A stretch of 64,000 nucleotides of DNA from Accumulibacter sp036625275 (GTDB lineage Bacteria; Pseudomonadota; Gammaproteobacteria; Burkholderiales; Rhodocyclaceae). The stretch is taken from assembly GCF_036625275.1 (NCBI RefSeq), contig NZ_JAZKUD010000010.1, forward strand, positions 1 to 64,000. The letters are read 5' to 3'. The notes below the pieces were generated by a model. It worked only from the letters and a program-made list of their open reading frames with translations, did no database searches and had not been told where the DNA came from. The stretch's first letter is position 1, and each line of letters starts with the position of its first letter. The translations under genes were made by a program, and so were the position numbers. Of this stretch, positions 1-7,804 are shown piece after piece.

Positions 1-73
1 CATGCCTGTGGGCCGCCAGTATCGGGTAGATCGCCTCCCATTCTTCGTCGCTGATTTCGAGCCGGTTCACCAT
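1..73 (-). CDS. IS5-family-like transposase, N-terminal fragment (cut by window edge)
   Basis: The visible N terminus is MVNRLEISDEEWEAIYPIL, which matches the 'lsDeeWe.i.p.Lp' opening of IS5/DUF4096-type transposases. Only 24 residues are inside the window, so the DDE catalytic domain cannot be judged. The start could be ATG at 73 or the adjacent GTG codon. It would act as the DNA transposase of the element whose end is at about 124. Confidence 0.6.
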   Translation of the reverse strand, partial: MVNRLEISDEEWEAIYPILAAHRH

Positions 74-124
74 CGCCAAAAGGCTTTAACCTTCGCAGTA
101 AACGGTGCTTGTGTCAACAGAACC
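1..124 (-). mobile_element. End of an IS5-like insertion sequence (continues off the window)
   Basis: The transposase start lies about 50 bases inside this end. Read on the minus strand the outer end begins GGTTCTGTTGACAC, a terminal-inverted-repeat-like start of the IS5 type. It abuts CTAG (124-127), which fits the 4-bp YTAR target duplication used by many IS5-family elements. The insertion coincides with the abrupt end of the neighbouring HAF-repeat reading frame. The other end and second target copy are outside the window, so family and boundary are inferred. Confidence 0.55.
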
Positions 125-519
125 TAGAATGAGGAACTGCCAAGTGTCCCGAGATCGGTCATACCGACCCCATTCGGGCCGGTGATGAAGGCATGAGAGT
201 CGCCGTTCAGTGTGGTTGCATACCCTACCACCTGCCCGAAGGCATTGACACTGGTGGCACGACTGAATGAACCACCAAGTGTCCCGAGGTCGGTCATGCC
301 GACCCCATTCGGGCCGGTAATAAAGGCATGAGCGGAGGGTGTAAACGCCGTCCCCACCACCTGCTCGGATGCGTTGATGCCGGTGGCAGGACCGTCAAGG
401 GTAGATCCGCCGAAGGTCCCGAGATCCAGGGCAGACCAAGTCAAGGCGCTGGTCGAGGTGGAAAGAACGAGCCCAACGCTCAGTGCGGCAACCAGGGTCA
501 AAGAACGGCGAGTAGTCAT
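124..519 (-). pseudogene. HAF-repeat exported protein, truncated by IS insertion
   Basis: The ATG at 519 gives an N-terminal signal peptide (MTTRRSLTLVAALSVGLVLS, cleavage near STSA-LTW). Imperfect repeats follow: DLGTFGGSTL, an AFITGPNGVGMTDLGTLGG unit and a second copy of that unit. These are typical of HAF-repeat extracellular proteins, whose function is unknown. The frame ends at DLGTLGSSSF-stop exactly at the inferred IS boundary; the G of the TAG stop is the first IS base. Full family members carry many more repeats, so this is a 3'-truncated remnant. A longer frame upstream of 519 exists but runs into the tRNA and is not credible. Confidence 0.7.
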
Positions 520-657
520 CGAAAAAGACCCCGGAGGATACATAGATTGGCGACCGTGATTTTCCCGGAAAAACCTGTCGAAGCGCGGCAAATGTAACCC
601 CGGCGTAACCCCGGAAAAAAGAACGTCCTTGTGATGTGCCCTAAGCGCTTGATTTCT

Positions 658-733
658 TGGTGCCGCTGCCCGGAATCGAACTGGGGACCTACGCATTACG
701 AATGCGCTGCTCTACCGACTGAGCTACAGCGGC
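658..733 (-). tRNA. tRNA-Thr (anticodon CGT)
   Basis: The minus strand folds as a cloverleaf. The acceptor stem is GCCGCTG/CAGCGGC with discriminator A, the D arm is GCTC..GAGC, and the anticodon stem is GCGCA/TGCGT around loop TTCGTAA (anticodon CGT). The T arm is CCCAG-TTCGATT-CCGGG. The terminal CCA is encoded (658-660). Total length is 76 nt with no intron. Confidence 0.95.
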
Positions 734-1391
734 ACGGGTATTATTGATGACACCCCATGCAGATTTGAAATTGTAACAGCGGACTCCTTCCTTGAAAATA
801 CCCCCGCATTTTCTGGGGTGCGAATGAAAGTGTTGGGAGGTACCGATATGCCCCACCCTCGCGGGGGTGATCACCGATGTCAACGCCTCTCGAGCGAACA
901 AGGCACTTCAACCCACACTGTCATTCGCGTGCGCTGTGCAAAGGCGCCGTTTTCCAGCGGATGCGAAACCCGCCCGGCAACTTTCGCTCCGGCCGGCAGC
1001 AACTGGAGCCGTCGTGGAGGAAACGAAACGGCTGAAGCCTCTGGTGTAGAGAGTTCTGTCAGGAACTCGGCGAACATGCCGGCCGTATAAGTTGATTGAA
1101 CCCTGAGCAGGCCTCGAAAAAGTGTGATGCAAAAGCCGACCCGGCGCGAATACGGGGAAGGCCACTGTGCCAGGTGAACGCGAGCGAAACACAGCCTGGG
1201 GTTCTGCCGGGGTATGGGTGACGGCAGGTGGGGAAGAGGAAGACCCCGAGTCAGCGCTCTTCTCCCTACGCGGCGATGTCTTCGAATCACACCCCATTCA
1301 CTCCGGGGGCTCCCTGGTTGGCTTGGCAGCTTCGCTCGGCGTGGTCGAGCACGTCCCGTCGATCAATCTTGTCGGTCACAGTTTGAGCAGT
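734..1391. other. Intergenic stretch without a convincing gene
   Basis: Several frames are open on both strands, but none has a ribosome-binding site, family resemblance or a convincing codon pattern. At 890-920 the plus strand encodes a short NKALQPT peptide motif. I recall that motif from spurious ORFs over gene-cassette/attC-like repeats, but I could not pair it with a matching downstream core. I see no terminator or promoter that I would defend. Confidence 0.5.
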
Positions 1392-3335
1392 TCATCCTGT
1401 CACCTCCCTGGAGCCTTGCAAGCCTGAGAAATCTGTGGCCAGGCGACGACGCCCGGAGCGATCGCCGGCCACCCGCATCAATACCTGGCGCACGGCTGCC
1501 TCATCGCGCGCCTCCAGAGCCACGCCGAGCTGCCCAATCAGCCCGTTCAGCACCTCCGCGTCGAGACAAGGCTCGTCACCTTTCATGATCTTGGGGTGCA
1601 AGGTGCCCTCGGCGTTACTGCTGGCGATAAGCAGCTCCTCGTAGAGTTTTTCGCCGGGACGCAGACCAGTGATGGCAATTTCGATGTCGCCTTCGGGGTT
1701 GTCCTCATCACGTACCGAATGGCCAGCCAGCCGGATCATGTTGTGGGCCAGATCGAAGATTTTCACCGGCTCGCCCATGTCAAGCAAGAAGACCTCACCG
1801 CCGAGCGCCAGGCTGCCGGCCTGGATGACCAGTTCCACGGCTTCATGAATCGACATGAAATAGCGCGTCACTTCGGCGTGCGTGACGGTCACCGGACCGC
1901 CCTGGGCAATCTGGTCCTTGAACAGTGGAATCACCGAGCCGCTGGAACCGAGGACGTTGCCGAAGCGAACCGCACAGAATTGCTGACCGCTGCCTTGCGC
2001 ACTGGCCTGCCGGGCGATGCCCTGGACGACCAGTTCTGCCCAGCGTTTGCTGGCCCCCATGATATTGGTTGGGCGCACCGCCTTGTCGGTCGAAATCAGG
2101 ACAAAAGTTTGTACACCGGCAGCAAATGCCGCCTGCGCCAGGGTCAAGGTGCCGAGCACGTTGTTGCGGGCGCCTTCGAGGGGGTTGGCCTCGACCAGCG
2201 GTACATGCTTGTAAGCGGCGGCATGGTAAATGGTTTGCACCCGATGTTCGGCCAGCAGCCCCGACACCAGAGCGGCATCGCCAACCGATCCCAGACTGGC
2301 GATGATCCTGCAGTCCGCGATCGAACGTAGCAGGCGATCGATCTGGTACAGGGCATGCTCGCTCGTTTCCAGCAACACCATCCGGGCCGGGGCGAGAGCG
2401 GCGATTTGCAGACACAACTCCGAGCCGATCGAACCGCCGGCACCGCTCACCAGAACGGTCTTGCCGGTGATGCAACGTCCGAGTAGGCTGGGATCGGCGC
2501 CAACGGGGTCGCGGCCCAGCAGGTCGCCGATATCCACTTCCCGAACCATGTTCACCAAGTGCCGGCCGGTGGCAATGTCGGTCAGTGCAGGGAGAATGCG
2601 TACCCGTACCGGATGCTCCTCGAGAAACGACACGACCTCACGCCGCCGGGCACTGGAGGCAGAAGGCAGGGTCACGATCACATCGTGAATGTCGAAACGC
2701 TCGATCAATGCCGGCAGGTGCTCGGGTGGATACACCCGCAGACCGCCCATGTCCTTGCCTTGCAGGGTGGCGTCATCATCCAGGAAACCGGCGGGGAAGA
2801 GATCCCGCCCGCGTCGCAGTGAAGCGGCCAGTTGCCGACCGGCTTCGCCGGCACCGTAGATCAGCACCTGCCGGCCGGCAAAACGATTGCGCAGTGGAAA
2901 CCAGAGCAACCAGCGTGCGGAAAACCGAGAACCACCGACCAACACCATGCCAATCAGCCAGTACAACAGCGGTACGGCCCGGGGTACGCCTTCGAGTCCG
3001 GTCATCTGGGTCATGAAGGCCAGCACCGCCCACGACAGTGCTGCCAGCGACATCCCCTTGAACACCGACCACAGCGCTTGTTCGCCCAGGTAGCGAATCA
3101 CCGAGCGATACAAGCCCATCTTGAGGAAAACGGGCATCGCCAGCAGTGGTGCGACGGCCATCAATACCAGTTGTGAACGGTTGGGAATGAACCACTCGCC
3201 CAAACGCAAGGCATACGACGCCCAGACAGCGAATACCAGCAGCAGTGCATCGGCAAGCAGCATCAGACCCTGCTTGCCATGGCGTGGCAAGAGGATCAGT
3301 GCGCTCGAAATATGCTCGGGAATGAGTCTAGGCAT
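1392..3335 (-). CDS. wbpM: WbpM/CapD-type nucleotide-sugar 4,6-dehydratase (membrane-bound)
   Basis: The 647-residue length matches long FlaA1/WbpM relatives that convert UDP-GlcNAc-type sugars to 4-keto-6-deoxy sugars for O-antigen or capsule. Residues about 20-130 hold four hydrophobic membrane segments. A first Rossmann-like region (VLIYGAGEAGRQLA) follows, then the catalytic SDR domain, with NAD motif SGAGGSIGSE near residue 295, STDKA near 413 and M-G-A-S-K near 427. The usual catalytic Tyr of YxxxK is Met here, as in WbpM (SMK triad). The start is the ATG behind AGGAGGA; the more upstream in-frame codons lack a ribosome site. It sits downstream of the epimerase and glycosyltransferase on the same strand and probably ends that transcript. 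Confidence 0.9.
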   Translation of the reverse strand: MPRLIPEHISSALILLPRHGKQGLMLLADALLLVFAVWASYALRLGEWFIPNRSQLVLMAVAPLLAMPVFLKMGLYRSVIRYLGEQALWSVFKGMSLAALSWAVLAFMTQMTGLEGVPRAVPLLYWLIGMVLVGGSRFSARWLLWFPLRNRFAGRQVLIYGAGEAGRQLAASLRRGRDLFPAGFLDDDATLQGKDMGGLRVYPPEHLPALIERFDIHDVIVTLPSASSARRREVVSFLEEHPVRVRILPALTDIATGRHLVNMVREVDIGDLLGRDPVGADPSLLGRCITGKTVLVSGAGGSIGSELCLQIAALAPARMVLLETSEHALYQIDRLLRSIADCRIIASLGSVGDAALVSGLLAEHRVQTIYHAAAYKHVPLVEANPLEGARNNVLGTLTLAQAAFAAGVQTFVLISTDKAVRPTNIMGASKRWAELVVQGIARQASAQGSGQQFCAVRFGNVLGSSGSVIPLFKDQIAQGGPVTVTHAEVTRYFMSIHEAVELVIQAGSLALGGEVFLLDMGEPVKIFDLAHNMIRLAGHSVRDEDNPEGDIEIAITGLRPGEKLYEELLIASSNAEGTLHPKIMKGDEPCLDAEVLNGLIGQLGVALEARDEAAVRQVLMRVAGDRSGRRRLATDFSGLQGSREVTG

Positions 3336-3390
3336 CATTCCTCCTGACTGGCTGCAAAGGATGGGACGGTGGCACGTGCAGCCTTCGGCT

Positions 3391-4284
3391 TCATCTCGGC
3401 AGGTCCTTCTGCCCAAGCAGAAAAGGGCGAGGGGAAAATCCGAGATCACGCGCTGCGTCGGTATGATCGAACACCAGGTCCCGATTCATGCGTTCAGCCA
3501 TGCCGCCTGACCAGTGCCGGCATCTGGGCAACAGTCGCAAGAGTGCCAGCACCGACTTGAATGCCGCCAGTGGGATGGCAAACAGCCGCGGTCGAAGATG
3601 AAGTGCAGCAAAGACGCGCCTCACCATCTCCCGGTAAGGCAGGGTCTCCCCGCCGGAAATGTTGTATGCCCGGTTTGCCGCGGCAGCACAGTGCAATCCC
3701 GCCAGGCATGCCCATGCGACGTCTTCGGCATGAACGGGCTGACGCGCCCCGATTGCCTCGCCCAGCAGCGGAAAAAAACCGAAGCGTTGAATGAAGCGGG
3801 CCAGCTCCGCAATGTTCTTGTCCTGCCCGCGACCGTAGATCAGGGTTGGACGCAGGATCACCCATTCCACGCCGTGATCTTCAGCCCAGGCCTGCAGGCG
3901 TGCCTCGGCCTCGGCCAGGCGATGGGCCACAGCGCGTTCTTGCTGATCAGAGGAATCATCTTTCGTGAAGCGACTGGTCGAAGACAGGGCGACCACGCGC
4001 CGTGCGCCATGCGCCGACAGCAAGGCGAAATGCTCAGGCAATACCCAGATGGGTGCCACGCAAATCCACAAAGGTAAACGCCTTGCCGCGGGCAGAGGCT
4101 CGGGGCCGGGGGGTGAGGGAAAAGCCGCGTTCGACAGGCATCTCCACTCCACTCCCTCAGCCACTTGTCCGATCTGCCGTCGCGAGAAGGCGGCGACGCG
4201 CCAGCCGGCCTGCGTCAGCAGGGGCAACAAGCATTCCCCCACCAGGCTGGTGGCGCCGAGGACGCCCATCGGGTACTCAGCCAC
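3391..4284 (-). CDS. NAD(P)-dependent epimerase/dehydratase (extended SDR)
   Basis: The 297-residue extended short-chain dehydrogenase has an N-terminal nucleotide-binding motif (MGVLGATSLVGECLLPLL). The stretch VILRPTLIYGRGQDKNIAELA and the later NISGGETLPYREM are typical of sugar-nucleotide epimerases acting on UDP-sugars or polyprenyl-linked sugars. A canonical YxxxK is not obvious, so the exact reaction is open. Its start overlaps the end of the upstream glycosyltransferase by 8 bp, so the two are cotranslated. The dehydratase gene follows after 55 bp. Together they look like the synthesis and transfer of the first sugar of a surface glycan. Confidence 0.8.
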   Translation of the reverse strand: MAEYPMGVLGATSLVGECLLPLLTQAGWRVAAFSRRQIGQVAEGVEWRCLSNAAFPSPPGPEPLPAARRLPLWICVAPIWVLPEHFALLSAHGARRVVALSSTSRFTKDDSSDQQERAVAHRLAEAEARLQAWAEDHGVEWVILRPTLIYGRGQDKNIAELARFIQRFGFFPLLGEAIGARQPVHAEDVAWACLAGLHCAAAANRAYNISGGETLPYREMVRRVFAALHLRPRLFAIPLAAFKSVLALLRLLPRCRHWSGGMAERMNRDLVFDHTDAARDLGFSPRPFLLGQKDLPR

Positions 4285-5191
4285 GGCCTATTCCCATTCT
4301 GACCAGAGCGTAGTGGATGCCATGATAGCCGGCAACCATGATGAACCGCATCCATACCCCCGCCACGACCAGCCCCCAGAGGAGGCCAGGGTACTGATGA
4401 TGGTAGAACTTGCGATAGAACCGCAACATTCCATGATGCTTGTGCCATTCCACAAACAGGGGACGGTTGCGGCCACACGCTCCCCGGACATGAACAACCT
4501 GGGCATCGGGAACGAACATCACCTTCCAGCCCCGTTGTGCAAAGCGCATGCACCAGTCGAGATCCTCACAATGGAGAAAGTATCCTTCGTCCCAAAGCCC
4601 TACGTCCTCGATCGCCGTACGTTTGACCAACATGCAGGCCCCGGAAATTGCCTCGACAGCCACCGGCTGATCAGGCAATGGCTCGGCGTGCTGGAGAAAA
4701 TCTGAAAACGTTTCCGGGAAGAAGCGGGCCAGGCGAGAGAGGCCAAAAGCCCGCAGGAAGGCTCGCTGGGGGGTAGGGAAAGAACGTCGGCCCCCAGCCT
4801 GTTCAGACCCATCGGGATTGCACAGGAATCCGCCGACCATTCCAATCGTCGGTGAAGAATCCAGCACCTCGATCATGCGTGCCAATCCGCGCTCGGTCAG
4901 AACACCATCTGGATTCAGGAACAACAAGCGGCTGGCCGATGACGCTCTTGCGCCAATATTGCAGGCAAAGGCAAATCCCAGATTCTGGTGGTTGCAAAGT
5001 AGCGAAAGTTTCTTGCTCGGGATGGCACGTTCGAGATATTCCAGGCTGCCATCTGTCGAACCGTTATCCACCACAATGGCCCGCGCGGCATTGGCGTTGA
5101 GCACGGAGGAGACGCAGTCGGTCAACAGTTTGCCTGCGTTGTAATTGACGATGACTACATCACAATCAGGAGGGGATGCCGTTGGCGTCAA
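4277..5191 (-). CDS. Family 2 glycosyltransferase
   Basis: The 304-residue protein has a GT-A fold N terminus. It shows DVVIVNYNAGKLL, the nucleotide-binding VVDNGSTDGSLEYL, then LLFLNPDGVL (variant of the DxD metal site) and GGFLCNPDG. The central GACMLVKRTAIEDVGLWDE and FLHCEDLDWCMR are the acceptor/catalytic ED motifs of rhamnosyltransferase-like GT2 enzymes. A C-terminal hydrophobic segment (GLLWGLVVAGVWMRFIMVAGY) may anchor it to the membrane. It is the first gene of the minus-strand set and is divergent from rfbA across about 260 bp that must hold both promoters. Confidence 0.88.
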   Translation of the reverse strand: MTPTASPPDCDVVIVNYNAGKLLTDCVSSVLNANAARAIVVDNGSTDGSLEYLERAIPSKKLSLLCNHQNLGFAFACNIGARASSASRLLFLNPDGVLTERGLARMIEVLDSSPTIGMVGGFLCNPDGSEQAGGRRSFPTPQRAFLRAFGLSRLARFFPETFSDFLQHAEPLPDQPVAVEAISGACMLVKRTAIEDVGLWDEGYFLHCEDLDWCMRFAQRGWKVMFVPDAQVVHVRGACGRNRPLFVEWHKHHGMLRFYRKFYHHQYPGLLWGLVVAGVWMRFIMVAGYHGIHYALVRMGIGRG

Positions 5192-5450
5192 GAGGCCCCC
5201 TGTGGATTGCTTTCCCAGTGTTGTTATTCATTTATGGCAGATTTCCAGGTGATTGCCGAGTGGGCCCGTCTGGCCGGAGAGGGTGAATTCTATCTTGATC
5301 CCCTCGCCGTGGTGAGATTGCCAGCTTTTTCGGGTGGTCCGACCGCCAATTTTGGCAACTTCCCCGCTCCGCGTACTGTGTCTGGAAGCTCCCAAGTGGT
5401 AGACTCGCAGGCCACTCCAATGATGATCCGTCTTGACTGGAAATATCTGC

Positions 5451-6338
5451 ATGAAACGTAAAGGCATCATTCTTGCTGGTGGTTCTGGCACCCGGCTTCA
5501 CCCAGCCACCCTGGCAATCAGCAAGCAGTTGCTCCCGGTATTCGACAAGCCAATGATCTATTATCCGCTCAGCACCCTCATGCTGGCGGGAATACGTGAC
5601 ATCCTGATCATCTCGACGCCACAGGACACGCCGCGCTTCGAGCAACTGCTCGGTGACGGTTCGCGCTGGGGTATCCGTCTTCACTATGCCGTTCAGTTCA
5701 GTCCCGACGGTCTGGCGCAAGCGTTCATCATCGGGGAGTCGTTCATTGGCGATGATCTGTCGGCCCTAGTGCTGGGTGACAACATCTTTTACGGCCATGA
5801 CTTCCACCACCTCCTGGCGAATGCCATGGCTCGTGACGAGGGGGCAAGCGTCTTTGCTTACCATGTGAAAGACCCCGAGCGTTACGGAGTGGCCGAGTTT
5901 GATTCCTGCGGCAAGGTGCTATCGCTGGAAGAAAAACCCAGGCAAGCAAAGTCCAATTACGCCGTCACCGGTTTGTATTTCTATGATCGACAAGTAGTCG
6001 GGCTGGCCAAGAACCTGCAACCCTCGCCGCGTGGCGAACTCGAGATCACCGATCTCAACCGCCTGTATCTGGAACAGGGGAAGCTCAAGGTCGAAATCAT
6101 GGGACGGGGCTATGCCTGGCTGGACACCGGTACCCACGAATCGCTGCTCGATGCCAGCCAGTTTATTGCCACGCTGGAAAACCGCCAGGGACTCAAGGTG
6201 GCCTGCCCGGAAGAAATCGCTTATCGACAGCGATGGATTGATGCCGAGCAACTGGCCAACCTGGCACAGCCAATGGCCAGGAACGGCTACGGGCAATACC
6301 TGCTGCGCCTACTGAACGAAAGAAATCTGGCCGGTTGA
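5451..6338 (+). CDS. rfbA: Glucose-1-phosphate thymidylyltransferase RfbA
   Basis: The enzyme makes dTDP-glucose from glucose-1-phosphate and dTTP, the first step of the dTDP-L-rhamnose/6-deoxyhexose route. The 295 residues match the family. The G-loop LAGGSGTRLHPAT with KQLLPVFDKPMIYYP is at the N terminus, VLGDNIFYGHD carries the metal-binding Asp, and the tail has GYAWLDTGTHESLLDA. The ATG giving MKRKGIILAGG is chosen; an upstream in-frame TTG adds six unconserved residues. rfbB and rfbD, needed to complete dTDP-rhamnose, are absent from the window. Confidence 0.95.
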   Translation: MKRKGIILAGGSGTRLHPATLAISKQLLPVFDKPMIYYPLSTLMLAGIRDILIISTPQDTPRFEQLLGDGSRWGIRLHYAVQFSPDGLAQAFIIGESFIGDDLSALVLGDNIFYGHDFHHLLANAMARDEGASVFAYHVKDPERYGVAEFDSCGKVLSLEEKPRQAKSNYAVTGLYFYDRQVVGLAKNLQPSPRGELEITDLNRLYLEQGKLKVEIMGRGYAWLDTGTHESLLDASQFIATLENRQGLKVACPEEIAYRQRWIDAEQLANLAQPMARNGYGQYLLRLLNERNLAG

Positions 6339-6440
6339 AGCAGATGCTTCCGGCCGCCTCTATCACCGCCCCTTGTTGCGGCACCGCCGGTCAGGAAGAA
6401 CTCTGGCCACATCCTCATCACGAAAGGCAGCCCAGACGCA

Positions 6441-6986
6441 ATGAAAGCAACTGCTTTGGCCATCCCTGATGTCATGTTACTCGAACCCAAGGTATTCGGA
6501 GACGACCGAGGCTTCTTCTTCGAAAGCTTCAACCACGCACAAATCGAAACCGCGCTTGGCCGGAAAGTCAATTTCGTACAAGACAATCACTCCCGCTCGG
6601 CAAAGAACGTACTGCGTGGCCTGCATTACCAAATCAGACAGCCTCAGGCCAAATTGGTACGCGTTGTGCTTGGCGAGGTTTTTGACGTGGCGGTGGATAT
6701 TCGCAAGTCCTCACACACCTTTGGTCGATGGGTGGGCCAAATCCTGAGCGCAGAAAACAAGAGACAGATGTGGGTCCCCGAGGGCTTTGCCCACGGCTTC
6801 GTCGTGCTCAGCGAGACAGCCGAATTCCTTTATAAGACCACTGACTACTGGGCACCGGAGCACGAGCGCTGCATCGTCTGGAATGACACCAATCTGGCGA
6901 TTAACTGGCCCATCGATGGCGATCCCGTGGTCTCTGCGAAAGATGCGGAAGGTGCCGCATTTCAGGCCGCAGAGGTCTACGCTTGA
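6441..6986 (+). CDS. rfbC: dTDP-4-dehydrorhamnose 3,5-epimerase RfbC
   Basis: The 181-residue cupin-fold epimerase acts on dTDP-4-keto-6-deoxyglucose. The family signatures GDDRGFFFESFN, the catalytic-His stretch NVLRGLHYQ, VWVPEGFAHGFVVLS-like sequence (here MWVPEGFAHGFVVLS) and EFLYKTTDYW (catalytic Tyr) are all present. A 100-bp gap separates it from rfbA. Its stop overlaps the ABC permease ATG by one base (TGATG), so it is translationally linked to the export operon. Confidence 0.95.
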   Translation: MKATALAIPDVMLLEPKVFGDDRGFFFESFNHAQIETALGRKVNFVQDNHSRSAKNVLRGLHYQIRQPQAKLVRVVLGEVFDVAVDIRKSSHTFGRWVGQILSAENKRQMWVPEGFAHGFVVLSETAEFLYKTTDYWAPEHERCIVWNDTNLAINWPIDGDPVVSAKDAEGAAFQAAEVYA

Positions 6987-7804
6987 TGCGGAATTTTTCG
7001 ATCTCACCAAGAGAAATGGCGGCCAGCTTATGGCGCAACCGCACTTTGGTAAAGGCCCTCGTGCAACGTGAGGTTGTCGGCCGTTATCGTGGTTCGCTGA
7101 TGGGCATCTTGTGGTCACTTTTCAACCCGATTTTCATGCTGATAGTATACACATTCGTTTTTAGTGTCGTTTTCAAGGCGCGCTGGAACGTGGGGAGTGA
7201 TTCAAAAACCGAATTTGCCCTGGTGTTGTTTGCTGGCCTCATCGTTTTCAACATGTTTGCAGAATGCGTCAACCGGGCTCCCGGCCTGATTCTTGGCAAT
7301 GCGAACTACGTCAAGAAAGTCGTTTTCCCTTTGGAGATACTTCCCTGGGCGGCCTTGGGGTCAACCCTCTTTCACGGTACGGTCAGCCTGTTGGTTTGGC
7401 TGGTCGCTTATGCGATATTTTTTGGAATGCCTCAAATAACGGTGCTGTTGTTTCCATTGGTCATTATTCCTTTGCTGCTATTTATTATGGGTTTGACCTG
7501 GGGGTTGGCATCGCTGGGAGTCTACCTGCGCGACATCTCGCAATTCGTCGGTATTGTCACGACCGTGTTGATGTTTCTTTCGCCTGTCTTCTATCCCGCC
7601 AGCGCACTGCCGAAAGAATACGGCTACCTCCTCAGCTTGAACCCCCTCACGCCCGCAATCGAGCAGGTTCGCGAGGTGCTATTCTGGGGCAGAGTGCCTG
7701 ATCTGAAGGTCATGTGCGTGTATCTACTGAGTGCCGGAATCGTCGCCTGGCTGGGTTTCGCCTGGTTTCAGAAGACGCGCAAGGGGTTTGCCGATGTCCT
7801 CTGA
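6986..7804 (+). CDS. wzm: Polysaccharide ABC exporter permease (Wzm/TagG family)
   Basis: The 272-residue ABC-2 type permease has about six membrane segments (LIVYTFVFSVVF, LVLFAGLIVFNMF, VSLLVWLVAYAIF, LVIIPLLLFIMGL, VLMFLSPVFYPAS, LLSAGIVAWLGFAW). The N-terminal amphipathic stretch LVKALVQREVVGRYRGSLMGILWSL is diagnostic of O-antigen/teichoic-acid exporters. It would flip undecaprenyl-linked glycan across the inner membrane with Wzt. The ATG overlapping the rfbC stop is preferred over the TTG one codon upstream. Confidence 0.92.
   Translation: MRNFSISPREMAASLWRNRTLVKALVQREVVGRYRGSLMGILWSLFNPIFMLIVYTFVFSVVFKARWNVGSDSKTEFALVLFAGLIVFNMFAECVNRAPGLILGNANYVKKVVFPLEILPWAALGSTLFHGTVSLLVWLVAYAIFFGMPQITVLLFPLVIIPLLLFIMGLTWGLASLGVYLRDISQFVGIVTTVLMFLSPVFYPASALPKEYGYLLSLNPLTPAIEQVREVLFWGRVPDLKVMCVYLLSAGIVAWLGFAWFQKTRKGFADVL

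Noticed and set aside
328..597. Plus-strand open frame over the HAF gene
   Set aside because: It is antisense to a gene with signal peptide and repeats, has no ribosome site and no family pattern.
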